Assembly (NCBI GenBank): GCA_902825845.1
Contig: CADECM010000004.1
Coordinates: 81,439 to 141,318, forward strand
DNA from: an uncultured beta proteobacterium
Lineage (GTDB): Bacteria; Pseudomonadota; Gammaproteobacteria; Burkholderiales; SG8-41
DNA: 59,880 bases
Reading direction: 5' to 3'
A program made the position numbers and the translations under genes. The notes beneath the pieces are model-generated. The model did not search any database. It was given only the letters and a program-made list of their open reading frames with translations, and was not told the DNA's origin. Below are positions 33,085 through 40,434 of the stretch, piece after piece. Numbering within the stretch: position 1 is the first letter of the stretch; each line of letters begins with the position of its first letter.

Positions 33085-33667
33085 CGCGCCCGATCACAAA
33101 CATCAGCACCAACCCCGCCAGCACACCGCCGCCGCCGGCATACCAGGCCATATGTTTGACTTCGTCCAGCAACTCATTGTTGAACACGTTGGTGGACAAA
33201 TGCAGATGCAGGATTTTCCACTGCCCGTCGCGCTTGACGCAGGTAACCGACCAGTTGGAATTGAGCTTGAATGCATCCCGCCGGATCGGAAAAAACTCGT
33301 CTTCCATGGTGCCATCCGCGACCGCGATGTCGCCAAAAAAACGCGCGGGCGCCGCCACCCTGGCCTTGGTCGTGTACTTCTTGAGAATGGCATCGCCGGT
33401 GCCCACCATGCGCCGGTAATAGGCTTTGATGTCGGCGTGACCCCGTGAAACTTCCGCGTTAAGCCAGATCACCGTCGCATTTTCGTCCATTTGCGCGACC
33501 ATGCGATCAATGTTCTGTTCGTTGATGCCGCTGACGATTTCGTCGAAAACGCGCAGCAGTTGTTTGCGATCCGCCGCATGCGCATCAACGTCGGCTGGCA
33601 GGGCGGCCAGCGGCCACAGCGCGATCATCAGCAGCATTACCGCAGACTTGATTCTGACGCTCATCAT
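33068..33667 (-). CDS. Exported NTF2-like protein with C-terminal membrane anchor
   Basis: Protein of 199 aa. A signal peptide (MLLMIALWPLAALPA) is followed by a SnoaL/NTF2-like domain (LLRVFDEIVSGINEQNIDRMV, ATVIWLNAE, KILHLHLSTNVF) and a C-terminal transmembrane segment (GGGGVLAGLVLMFVIG) with RRT after it. NTF2-like folds bind small molecules or act as enzymes; no catalytic residues can be named. ATG codons at 33667 and 33664 are both possible. Convergent with ynbB. Confidence 0.75.
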   Translation of the reverse strand: MMSVRIKSAVMLLMIALWPLAALPADVDAHAADRKQLLRVFDEIVSGINEQNIDRMVAQMDENATVIWLNAEVSRGHADIKAYYRRMVGTGDAILKKYTTKARVAAPARFFGDIAVADGTMEDEFFPIRRDAFKLNSNWSVTCVKRDGQWKILHLHLSTNVFNNELLDEVKHMAWYAGGGGVLAGLVLMFVIGRVTRRT

Positions 33668-33774
33668 GCAATCACAAATTGTTGGAAACTGTCTTTATTC
33701 TACCGCGTAGCAGCCGGGGGTCCCCCGCTGCCGCACACCACTCACAAGTGGTGCAATACCCTCGTGAATTACAC

Positions 33775-33796
33775 GTAATTTATTGATTTTATTGTA
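33775..33796 (-). repeat. AT-rich dispersed element within duplicated segment, copy 1
   Basis: Minus strand TACAATAAAATCAATAAATT then AC: a near-perfect consensus copy just downstream of the amidohydrolase fragment. Confidence 0.65.
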
Positions 33797-33834
33797 TTTT
33801 ATTTGGCCCAAACCGGTACGCACGGCGACCGGTA

Positions 33835-33900
33835 CTACTTCACCACGTTGTCGAAAAACACCTTGCGCAGCAGCGACGCGCCGATGGTATCGCGCGGCAG
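33835..33900 (-). pseudogene. 3' fragment of an amidohydrolase gene
   Basis: Minus-strand translation LPRDTIGASLLRKVFFDNVVK then stop corresponds to LLRDNIDAALVRKVFFDNAVK at the end of the intact amidohydrolase at 39226. The rest of the gene is missing; upstream the frame becomes unrelated sequence. The fragment sits directly after the Bug gene at 34007, suggesting a former Bug-amidohydrolase pair. Confidence 0.7.
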
Positions 33901-34006
33901 AGCGAGCATGCAGCAGACAGCGCGTCGGTGCGTATGAGCTGGGTGCGGATGATTCTCACGTCTCGACTTTTCCCTCTGCAATACTCGCCAATCGTCAGCC
34001 AAAAAA

Positions 34007-34978
34007 TCAATTTGCCACCTTGATTCCAGCGGCCGCCACCACCTTTCGCCACTTGACAATGTCACTGCTCAACACTTCGCGCAGATGGGCCGGCGTGCCG
34101 CCGACGATTTCCAGGCCGCTGTGCGCCATGATGTCTTTCACATCGGGCAGGCGCAGGATGCGATTGATCTCGCTATTCCATTGCGTGAGGATGTCTTGGC
34201 TCAAGCCTCGCGGGCCGAGTAGCGCCGCCCAACTGACCGATTCATAACCGGCAACGGTTTCGCCGACAGTGGGCAGGTCCGGCACGGCGTTGGAGCGCTT
34301 GGCGCTGGTCACGGCGATGCCGCGCACGCGGTTGCCCTTGTGGTGCGGCAACATGCCGGTCAGGCCGCTGAAAATGAGTTGAATCTGGCCGCTGATCAAA
34401 TCCGCCACGCCGCCGGTGGAGCCTTTGTACGGCACGTGCGTCATTTTGGTGCCGGTCATTTGCATGAACTGCTCGGTGGCGAGGTGATTGCCGCTGCCAA
34501 TGCCACCGGAGGCGAAATTTATTTTCGCGGGGTTCGCGCGCGCGTAGACAATCAAGTCCTTGATGCTTTTCAATGGCCCATGCGGATTGACCGTCACAAT
34601 ATTGGCGATTTCCCCCACCATCACGATGGGCGTGACGCCATTCAGCGGATCGTATGGCAGTTTGTAGAGCGCCGCGTTGCCGGCATAGCTCGTCGATACC
34701 ATGATCAAGGTGTAGCCGTCGGCAGGCGCTTTTACCGCCAGTTCGGCGCCGATGGTGCCGCCGGCACCAGGGCGGTTATCCACCACTACCGGCTGCCCGA
34801 AGGCTTCCGCCGCTTTTTGCGATAGCGCGCGCGCCACGACATCGGTCTGCCCCCCCGGTATAAACGGCACGATCAGCCGAACGGGTTTGCTGGGGTATTT
34901 TTGCTGCGCGTACGCACCGGTTACGCCAAACGACAGCACGAGCACGGGTAGGGCTGTCAACAAGCAGAAAATTCGCAT
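34007..34978 (-). CDS. Bug/TctC-type solute receptor
   Basis: Receptor of 323 aa with a clear signal peptide (LLTALPVLVLSFGVTGAYA) and the standard QQKYPSKPVRLIVPFIPGGQ, VVDNRPGAGGTIGAELAVK, ADGYTLIMVSTS and C-terminal KWRKVVAAAGIKVAN. It has lost the usual membrane partners. An amidohydrolase fragment lies downstream and a VOC-family gene upstream on the same strand, so it may have belonged to a catabolic operon for an aromatic or lactone acid. Confidence 0.9.
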   Translation of the reverse strand: MRIFCLLTALPVLVLSFGVTGAYAQQKYPSKPVRLIVPFIPGGQTDVVARALSQKAAEAFGQPVVVDNRPGAGGTIGAELAVKAPADGYTLIMVSTSYAGNAALYKLPYDPLNGVTPIVMVGEIANIVTVNPHGPLKSIKDLIVYARANPAKINFASGGIGSGNHLATEQFMQMTGTKMTHVPYKGSTGGVADLISGQIQLIFSGLTGMLPHHKGNRVRGIAVTSAKRSNAVPDLPTVGETVAGYESVSWAALLGPRGLSQDILTQWNSEINRILRLPDVKDIMAHSGLEIVGGTPAHLREVLSSDIVKWRKVVAAAGIKVAN

Positions 34979-35053
34979 GGGCTTCTCCTCTATGGCGCGG
35001 TGCGATAAGCACGAAGTTGCATGCGCTGAACGCGCATGCGCGGGCGATTCACG

Positions 35054-35587
35054 CTACCAAGTCGGCGGCTTCGGACTATCGCGCGCGGCCTCCAGGCTCT
35101 CGATGCGCGGCCCGGCGCCCATCGGGCGCGCGCGTTGCTGCGGCCCAAGTTGATCCATGTCGCAGTAGAGCTCGACGTGAAAACCATCCGGATCGAGGAA
35201 TTCCACGCTGGTGTGACCGCCCAGCCGCCGGCGTCCCTGAAAGTTGATCGGCACGCCGCGCTCCTGCAAGTAAGCGCGGATATCGAAGAGTTCCTCGATG
35301 CTGTCCACTTGCAACGCAAAGTGATTAAGCCGCACCGCGTCTTCAGTCGGTTTTTCGGCGCTTGCGCCCGCCGAGGGGAAGAGCCCGATGGTATGGTGGT
35401 CGCCAATACCAGTGAGAAATGCCCCGCCGGTTTCCTGGCGGTCCGACACGCGAAAATTCAGCACTTCGGTGTAAAAGCGGATCGAGCGTTCCACGTCGCG
35501 CACCTGCAGCACGATATGGCCCAATTTTTTGATGCGCACAGGGCTTGCGCGTGTGGCGGGTCTGATCGCGACTTCAATGTGATCCAT
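35054..35587 (-). CDS. VOC family (glyoxalase/extradiol dioxygenase-like) protein
   Basis: Protein of 177 aa with two beta-alpha-beta-beta-beta modules: KKLGHIVLQVRDVERSIRFY and NHFALQVDSIEELF. The ligand set of a metal-dependent VOC enzyme is plausible: His in GHIVLQV, His in LNHFALQV and Glu in HVELYCDMD. Family members are glyoxalases, dioxygenases or epimerases. ATG 35587 begins MDHIEVAIRP; AAGGAGATACGC precedes it. The last 25 residues are a Pro/Arg-rich tail. Confidence 0.83.
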   Translation of the reverse strand: MDHIEVAIRPATRASPVRIKKLGHIVLQVRDVERSIRFYTEVLNFRVSDRQETGGAFLTGIGDHHTIGLFPSAGASAEKPTEDAVRLNHFALQVDSIEELFDIRAYLQERGVPINFQGRRRLGGHTSVEFLDPDGFHVELYCDMDQLGPQQRARPMGAGPRIESLEAARDSPKPPTW

Positions 35588-35801
35588 GCGTATCTCCTTG
35601 TGGGTGCGCCGCTGCGTGGAAATCTCGAGTATTAAAAGTGTTGTCTGCGCGCAGCGTATGCGTCTGCCTGACGCTGAGTCAAGCCCAGGAGAATTTGCGA
35701 GTGCGGTGCGCCGGTTGCGCTCAGGCCGCAGGCGCGCGTGACGCCTGTGCGCTGTCTTTTGCGCTTCCCGAAGCTCATGTCGCGCAAATTGGGTTATATG
35801 C

Positions 35802-35823
35802 ATAACTATCTGATTTTATTAAA
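35802..35823 (-). repeat. AT-rich dispersed element at the edge of the gene-fragment region
   Basis: Minus strand TTTAATAAAATCAGATAGTT then AT. It marks the left boundary of a stretch containing three gene fragments. Confidence 0.6.
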
Positions 35824-35880
35824 TGTTTACATCCATTCGGTCCGGGGCTAACGAAACAAAAACCTTGCCTCACCCCAACC

Positions 35881-36016
35881 CTTGAAGGCGCCGATATCGC
35901 GCAGGCGTCCAACCCCTGTTCCGGTCGCTGCCGCTGAGCATCCCGGTTGTTGTTGCCGTCGACCTGCCGAAGGACCTGCAACAGTTGCGCGACATCATCG
36001 GCGGAACACAACGCGC
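35881..36016 (+). pseudogene. Decayed fragment of the TfpX/TfpZ-like gene
   Basis: The DNA closely follows 28050-28185 in the gene at 27679: GCCGATATCGCGCAGGCG and CGGTTGTTGTTGCCGTCGAC are shared almost exactly, coding DIAQAxNP and VVVAVDLPKD in the original. A one-base deletion in the CCCCTGTT stretch breaks the frame and an in-frame stop follows. Only the middle part of the gene is represented. Confidence 0.75.
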
Positions 36017-36089
36017 GTAACCCTCACCCGGCAGGGCGTCAATAAGCGAAGCGCATTGCACCGCATGTGCTTCGTGCACAACTACCGCC

Positions 36090-36311
36090 ATGCCCAACTA
36101 CCGACGCGCCTGGCATCCTGGTGGAACGTATTTCGTCACCGTCAATGTGCCCCAGCGTCACAACAACGATCTGCTGGTGCGGCACATCGACTCGCTGCGG
36201 CAAGCGGTTGCGGCGGTGCAGTCCGGGCACGCCTTCAAAATACATGGGGGGGTGGTGCTGCCTGAACATTTGCACTGCGTCATGGCATCGCCGACGGGTG
36301 ACGTAGACTTC
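36090..36311 (+). pseudogene. 5' fragment of a REP-associated tyrosine transposase (RAYT)
   Basis: The first 74 codons encode MPNYRRAWHPGGTYFVTVNV, then a region ending KIHGGVVLPEHLHCVMASP, the N-terminal part of the Y1/HUH transposase family (TnpA_REP) with its HxH motif H-L-H. The catalytic Tyr half is missing: from about 36312 the frame runs into unrelated sequence. RAYTs mobilise REP sequences; a REP-like unit is present at 50517-50602. Confidence 0.75.
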
Positions 36312-36375
36312 GTGTTACGAGGGTGGTTGATCCAAATAGGGTTTTCGAACGGCCTGCCAAATACGGAACGGCGAT

Positions 36376-36579
36376 CAATGGTACGAAATGCACGAGGCGA
36401 TCATGAAGTTGAATGCTGCGAGCAACAAGGTGCTGCAACTGCCCGCTGTTCGTGCGCGTTTTGCCGGCATCGGCGCCGCGGTGTTGCCCGGCACGCCGAA
36501 GGAATATGGCCGTATCATCCGTGCGGAGCAGGACAAATGGAGCGCGGTGATTCGTGCCGCGGGCATCAAACAGGAGTAA
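36376..36579 (+). pseudogene. 3' fragment of a Bug/TctC receptor gene
   Basis: The frame reading WYEMHEAIMKLNAASNKVLQ, then PAVRARFAGIGAAVLPGTP and KWSAVIRAAGIKQE, is the C-terminal end of a Bug receptor. A deletion removes the usual LAPAGTP segment, and nothing upstream belongs to it. Its stop is followed 3 bases later by the next gene, whose ribosome site overlaps the fragment. Confidence 0.75.
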
Positions 36580-36582
36580 AGC

Positions 36583-37236
36583 ATGACGTATGAAATCTGT
36601 GTACTCGACCCGGCGCTGGCGGCCACCCAGGAAGCGGCATCGGCGGCATGCGGCGAGTTGACCTATTGGGAATCATCGCGCCCCGATCACGAGCGTGACG
36701 CGCGCAAGTGGCAAATCAGCGACGCACTGTTGAAGTTCAACCCGGCCATGCTGCGCATGGACGCGACCGCTCCCGCGCAGAGGGCGGGCTGGCTCGGCAA
36801 GTTGCAAGGCGAGAAACGCGAGGATCGGCGCTACCTCGCGATGTCGCTGCCGCATGGCGATGTGGTCACCGACTTCACCGTGTTTGATCAGGCTGTGGAA
36901 GTCGAATTTGCGGGCGGCGCCGGGATCGACGACGCGCGCGCGATTGCGCAGGAAGCGTGGCGCCATTTGCACGCGCTGGTCGCGCTGGGTTTCACCACGC
37001 TGTTCGATACGGAACGCAAGGTGCTGCTTGACTTGAACGCGGATTTCGAAACCGTGGTGCGCGGATATATCGCGAACTTGAAATTCACTGCCGAAATCCA
37101 TCCCCCGGATTTGGCAGCGGTGCGCGCGAGCAGAGCCGGTTCGGGTGCGACAACCCATCCGCAATCGGTGGCCTCGGATCAACCGTTTGCCGGCAACGTC
37201 GAGGAAGTCAAAAGGAAGCCATGGTGGAAGTTTTGA
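36583..37236 (+). CDS. Hypothetical protein
   Basis: Protein of 217 aa, not recognised. It is acidic in the middle, without signal peptide or membrane segment; it starts MTYEICVLDPALAATQEAAS and contains YWESSRPDHERDARKW and HLHALVALGFTTLFDTERK. AGGAG six bases upstream lies within the end of a Bug gene fragment, so the gene was probably operonic with that receptor. Codon pattern looks like its neighbours, so it is likely a real gene. Confidence 0.6.
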   Translation: MTYEICVLDPALAATQEAASAACGELTYWESSRPDHERDARKWQISDALLKFNPAMLRMDATAPAQRAGWLGKLQGEKREDRRYLAMSLPHGDVVTDFTVFDQAVEVEFAGGAGIDDARAIAQEAWRHLHALVALGFTTLFDTERKVLLDLNADFETVVRGYIANLKFTAEIHPPDLAAVRASRAGSGATTHPQSVASDQPFAGNVEEVKRKPWWKF

Positions 37237-37259
37237 TCCCGCATCGCCGTTGAATAAAA

Positions 37260-37279
37260 TTCAATAAAATCAGATACTT
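37260..37279 (+). repeat. AT-rich dispersed element
   Basis: TTCAATAAAATCAGATACTT, preceded by a partial tandem TTGAATAAAA. It lies 23 bases after the hypothetical gene stop and before the YgiQ fragment. Confidence 0.65.
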
Positions 37280-37312
37280 GCAATAACGTAGTGCAGTGGG
37301 CATGATATACCG

Positions 37313-37615
37313 TTGACCACGAAGATCGCCGCGCCCGCAAAAGACATTTTCAGCCACCGCCAGTACTGGACCGCGCGTTTCGGCACGGTGCCGTACTTGC
37401 CGATGTCGCGCGCGGAATTGGCGGCACCCGGTTGGGACGCGTGCGACGTCACCATTGTCAGTGGCGACGCGCATGTCGATGAGTCGGTGATGAAATCGCG
37501 CGCCTTCACCGATCAGACCGTCAAGATCACCTGCAGCCATGCCATCGTCACAAACACCCACGGCGGCAACACCAACAACACCAAAATCGGCGTGCTGATG
37601 GTATGGGCGAAATAA
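37313..37615 (+). pseudogene. ygiQ: 5' fragment of a YgiQ-type radical SAM gene
   Basis: The first 55 codons (TTG start) encode DIFSHRQYWTARFGTVPYLP, then MSRAELAAPGWDACDVTIVSGDAHVD. This is the conserved N terminus of YgiQ-family radical SAM proteins. The match ends after HVD at about 37479; the rest (ESVMKSRAFTDQ...) is unrelated and the radical SAM Cys motif is absent. A truncated remnant. Confidence 0.72.
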
Positions 37616-37648
37616 GGCAACACATGGCGCCTGTTCGCGCGCCAGCGC

Positions 37649-38827
37649 CTATCGCTTGTAAACATCCGTCAGCGGGCGCGCGGCCACAAAAAGCACGGCG
37701 CTCAAAGTGAGCACCACCGCGAGCGCGCCGAAGGCGACGCCATAACCGGCGTACGCCACCAGAAATCCGGTCATCACCGGCCCGATGGTCTGCCCGACAT
37801 CCATGATGGTTCGCAGCACGCCGATCGAGGCGCCCAACTGGCCGGCCTTCGCCAAATCGGCCACCAGCGCGGAAGTCGAAGACGTCACCGCGGCAAAACC
37901 CGCGCCGAACGCGAGGCTCAGCAGCGACAGCGTGTAGACATCGCGCGCGAACGGCATCGCCGCCACGCTCGCCGCGCCGAGTATCAGTCCCGGAACGATA
38001 ACCGCAGTACGGCCCACGCGATCGGACCACACGCCCATCAGCGGCTTCACCGCGATCACGCTGATCAATTGCACGCCGAGAATGATGCCGATCTGCCACG
38101 CGGGAACACCCACCGACGCCGCGTAAAGCGCGAGAAAGGATTCCACCGCGCCGAACGCCAGGAACTGCGCCGCCTCGATCATGCTCGCGAGGACAATCCC
38201 GCGACTGGCGAGCACCGCCTGCAGCGCCGGTAAAAACCGCGGCAGCGCGCGCGCTTGCCGCGGCGCGCTTTGCGCCTCCGCCGGCAGCAACAGGCCGATC
38301 GTCCACGCCAGCACGCCGCTCAGCGCGCAAGCGATGTACACCGATTGATAACTCGCCACCGAAATCAAAAACCCGCCGAGAAACGGCGCGATCGAGCGCC
38401 CGATGATGGTCGCCGATGAATAGGTGGACAGCATCGCCGCACGCTGCTGCGGGTAACGCTCGGCAATCGCCGCCGAGGCGACTGTGCCGAAAATCGCAGT
38501 GGCAAAGCCATGATAAAAACGCACCGCCATCAAGTGTCCGCTCGTGCTCACCAGCAAGTAGAGCAGCGGCGCGGTGGCGAACACCACCAGCGAGGCGACA
38601 ATCACGCGGCGCTTGCCCAGCGCATCGGCGATGGCGCCGGCGGGAAAACTCACCAGGATGCCGGGTATCGTCGACGCGATGACGATCCAGCCGATTGCCT
38701 GCGCGCTCGCGCCGAGCGATTGCGCGAATAGCGGCAGCACCGGCGTCTTGGACAGCGTGGAACTTAAGATCGCCAGCGCGCCGATCAACGCGATCAGCAC
38801 AAAAAAACGGCGCTCACTCGCTTGCAT
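37649..38827 (-). CDS. MFS transporter, DHA1 type
   Basis: Inner-membrane protein of 392 aa with about twelve transmembrane segments. MFS motif A appears as GAIADALGKRRVIVASL between segments 2 and 3, and the second half has GVWSDRVGRTAVIV. The N terminus starts MQASERRFFVLIALIGALA. Substrate unknown; DHA1 members are usually efflux pumps for drugs or metabolites. It is flanked by gene fragments on both sides. Confidence 0.87.
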   Translation of the reverse strand: MQASERRFFVLIALIGALAILSSTLSKTPVLPLFAQSLGASAQAIGWIVIASTIPGILVSFPAGAIADALGKRRVIVASLVVFATAPLLYLLVSTSGHLMAVRFYHGFATAIFGTVASAAIAERYPQQRAAMLSTYSSATIIGRSIAPFLGGFLISVASYQSVYIACALSGVLAWTIGLLLPAEAQSAPRQARALPRFLPALQAVLASRGIVLASMIEAAQFLAFGAVESFLALYAASVGVPAWQIGIILGVQLISVIAVKPLMGVWSDRVGRTAVIVPGLILGAASVAAMPFARDVYTLSLLSLAFGAGFAAVTSSTSALVADLAKAGQLGASIGVLRTIMDVGQTIGPVMTGFLVAYAGYGVAFGALAVVLTLSAVLFVAARPLTDVYKR

Positions 38828-39042
38828 TGCGCGCCCTCATGGCCATACTTGGCCTGCCCGACAAAAACGAATTGTAGTGCCGGTCATGGTTCGCGGCGCC
38901 ACCAATCGCCGTGACGCTGCGCTGTGCGCAGAAGCCTGTCGCATGCCGATCGTTCATTTTGTTTGGCGCTCTTACGGCAGTTCGCATAGGTTCACCGCGC
39001 AATGGATGATGCGCGCCGGCATCAAGCCGCAATAGCGTGTGC

Positions 39043-39129
39043 GCAATCGATGCAGCGTGGCATGCCAACACAGTGATCGATGGTCGCGGCACGGTGGTGC
39101 CGCCGGGCTTGATCGACCCATTCCACCGC
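39043..39129 (+). pseudogene. Fragment of a cyclic amidohydrolase N terminus
   Basis: The plus strand encodes AIDAAWHANTVIDGRGTVVP then PGLIDPFHRV. This matches the turn and first metal-ligand region of dihydroorotase/dihydropyrimidinase-type proteins (xIDAxGxxVxPGLIDPHxH) with one residue lost at the HxH site. No larger reading frame surrounds it. The gap 38828-39225 otherwise holds only the downstream part of a duplicated segment. Confidence 0.5.
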
Positions 39130-39323
39130 GTAGCGGCCGGGTTTCGCCCGCTGTCGCCTACCGCCTGCAGCGGCGCGATACCTGCGTGAATAACACGGAA
39201 CTTATTGATTTTATTATGTTTTTTATTACACCCTGACGGGCATTTGCCGCGGCCGGTAAAACTTCACCGCGTTGTCGAAAAACACCTTGCGCACCAGCGC
39301 CGCGTCGATGTTGTCACGCAGCA
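39125..39323 (-). repeat. Duplicated segment, copy 2
   Basis: Aligns with 33701-33903: same CCGCGTAGCGGCCGGG hairpin-like start, AT-rich element, and amidohydrolase 3' end. Here the amidohydrolase gene is intact, so this is the likely source. Confidence 0.7.
39199..39218 (-). repeat. AT-rich dispersed element within duplicated segment, copy 2
   Basis: Minus strand CATAATAAAATCAATAAGTT, 8 bases downstream of the amidohydrolase stop codon. Confidence 0.65.
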
Positions 39324-39984
39324 AGTCGATGTCGCTGGGCTCGAACGGCCGCCGCGCGCGCTGCGACGGCAGATCGGTGCCGAACATCAGGCAATCGGGA
39401 TTCGCCTTGATCAACGCGCGTATGCCTTTGACCGGATCGAGCGTCATGCGGCCGAAGCCGGTGGCTTTCACCATCATGCCGTTTTCCGCGAGCTGCAGCA
39501 GCGTGGGCAAGCCCTCGTCGGACATGCCCAGATGCGCGATGCTGACCGCGGGCAGGGCCGACAGGGTCTTGACCATCGGCGCCAGTTCACGCGCATCGGC
39601 ATACAGTTCGATGTGCCAGCGCGCCAGATCCCACACGCGCTTTGCCACGGCCTCCAGATCAGCCACGTCCGCCGAACCGCCGCGCGCCATGTTGAAGCGC
39701 ACGCCACGCACGCCGATCGCGTCGAGTTGCAGAATCTCCGCGTCGGTGGCGGTCGGCGGAATATTGATCACGCCGGTGAACGTGGGCCCAAGCACGCGCA
39801 GCGCTTCGTGCATGAAACCGGTATCGAATCCCTGAAACGAGCCCGACACCACATTGCCGCCGGTAATACCCAGTCCCTGCGTGCGCGCCAGATAGTCCGG
39901 CGCGGGAAACGAGGGCGGGAAAAATCCCTGATTCTCCTGCACCGGATAGCGCATATCGATGATGTGAAAGTGGGTGTCGAACAC
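39226..39984 (-). CDS. Amidohydrolase family protein (amidohydrolase 2 group)
   Basis: TIM-barrel hydrolase of 252 aa. The N-terminal metal motif H-F-H is in MFDTHFHIIDMRYP; later landmarks are GVRGVRFNMARGG, AHLGMS and the catalytic Asp in MFGTDLPSQR. This is the group of 2-pyrone-4,6-dicarboxylate lactonase-like enzymes, which open lactones or decarboxylate aromatic acids. Start is GTG at 39984 with GGAG upstream. A 3' fragment of a paralogue is at 33835-33900. Confidence 0.86.
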   Translation of the reverse strand: MFDTHFHIIDMRYPVQENQGFFPPSFPAPDYLARTQGLGITGGNVVSGSFQGFDTGFMHEALRVLGPTFTGVINIPPTATDAEILQLDAIGVRGVRFNMARGGSADVADLEAVAKRVWDLARWHIELYADARELAPMVKTLSALPAVSIAHLGMSDEGLPTLLQLAENGMMVKATGFGRMTLDPVKGIRALIKANPDCLMFGTDLPSQRARRPFEPSDIDLLRDNIDAALVRKVFFDNAVKFYRPRQMPVRV

Positions 39985-40050
39985 GACGATATCTCCATTG
40001 AAAAATGAGTGGCTATTCAGTCCACCGGCAAGCCATCACCAGAATTAAAT

Positions 40051-40120
40051 TAACCACAGTCACACACAGATCAAACGATGCTTGGGTCTGTCTGTGTTTA
40101 TCTGTGTTCATCTGTGGTGG
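40051..40120. repeat. Paired CACAGAT-type repeat 1
   Basis: Inverted arms ACCACAGTCACACACAGATC and GTTTATCTGTGTTCATCTGT...GGT enclose a short loop. One of five such units between 40.0 and 50.7 kb. Confidence 0.65.
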
Positions 40121-40211
40121 AAAGGGTTTTACATTGCAAACTTCGAGGCGCGCATTGTAAGACGATTGTGGTCAATCCGCTTATAATCCGGCGCTCCCCG
40201 AAGGGCCGAAA

Positions 40212-40331
40212 ATGATTATCCATTTCACGCTGAACGGCGACCCGATTGAGGTAGGCCTCAAGTCCGGCGACCATCTGCTTGCCGTCGTGCCGCCCGAGGA
40301 CTTTCTCATCAAGGCATGGCGACGCGCGTGA
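40212..40331 (+). pseudogene. Possible 5' fragment of a (2Fe-2S) subunit gene
   Basis: ATG 40212 reads MIIHFTLNGDPIEVGL, like the start of CoxS/XdhC-type 2Fe-2S proteins (xIxFTLNGxPVEV). After residue 16 a one-base shift is needed to continue as SGDHLLAVV, then homology ends. Too short to be sure. Confidence 0.3.
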
Positions 40332-40340
40332 CATCGGAAT

Positions 40341-40434
40341 CACCAACCACGGATAAACACAGATGAACGCCGACCATTCCTTCTGCCGAACAAGGCGTGC
40401 TGTTACGTTGGATTGCGTTCATCTGTGCCTGTCC
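40341..40434. repeat. Paired CACAGAT-type repeat 2
   Basis: Arms CCACGGATAAACACAGATGA(ACGC) and GCGTTCATCTGTGCCTGTCC form an inverted pair. It overlaps the start of the Bug gene at 40363. Confidence 0.65.

Larger units (their letters stand above)
33701..33903 (-). repeat. Duplicated segment, copy 1 (amidohydrolase 3' end plus downstream DNA)
   Basis: This stretch aligns with 39125-39323: ACCGCGTAGC(A/G)GCCGGG, then CCCGCTG(C/T)CGC, an AT-rich element, and the last codons of an amidohydrolase gene. The gap 33668-34006 holds nothing else recognisable. Confidence 0.7.

Noticed and set aside
36312..36593. RAYT-like frame continuing to 36593
   Set aside because: After about residue 74 the translation is unrelated and overlaps the Bug fragment in another frame; the transposase is truncated.
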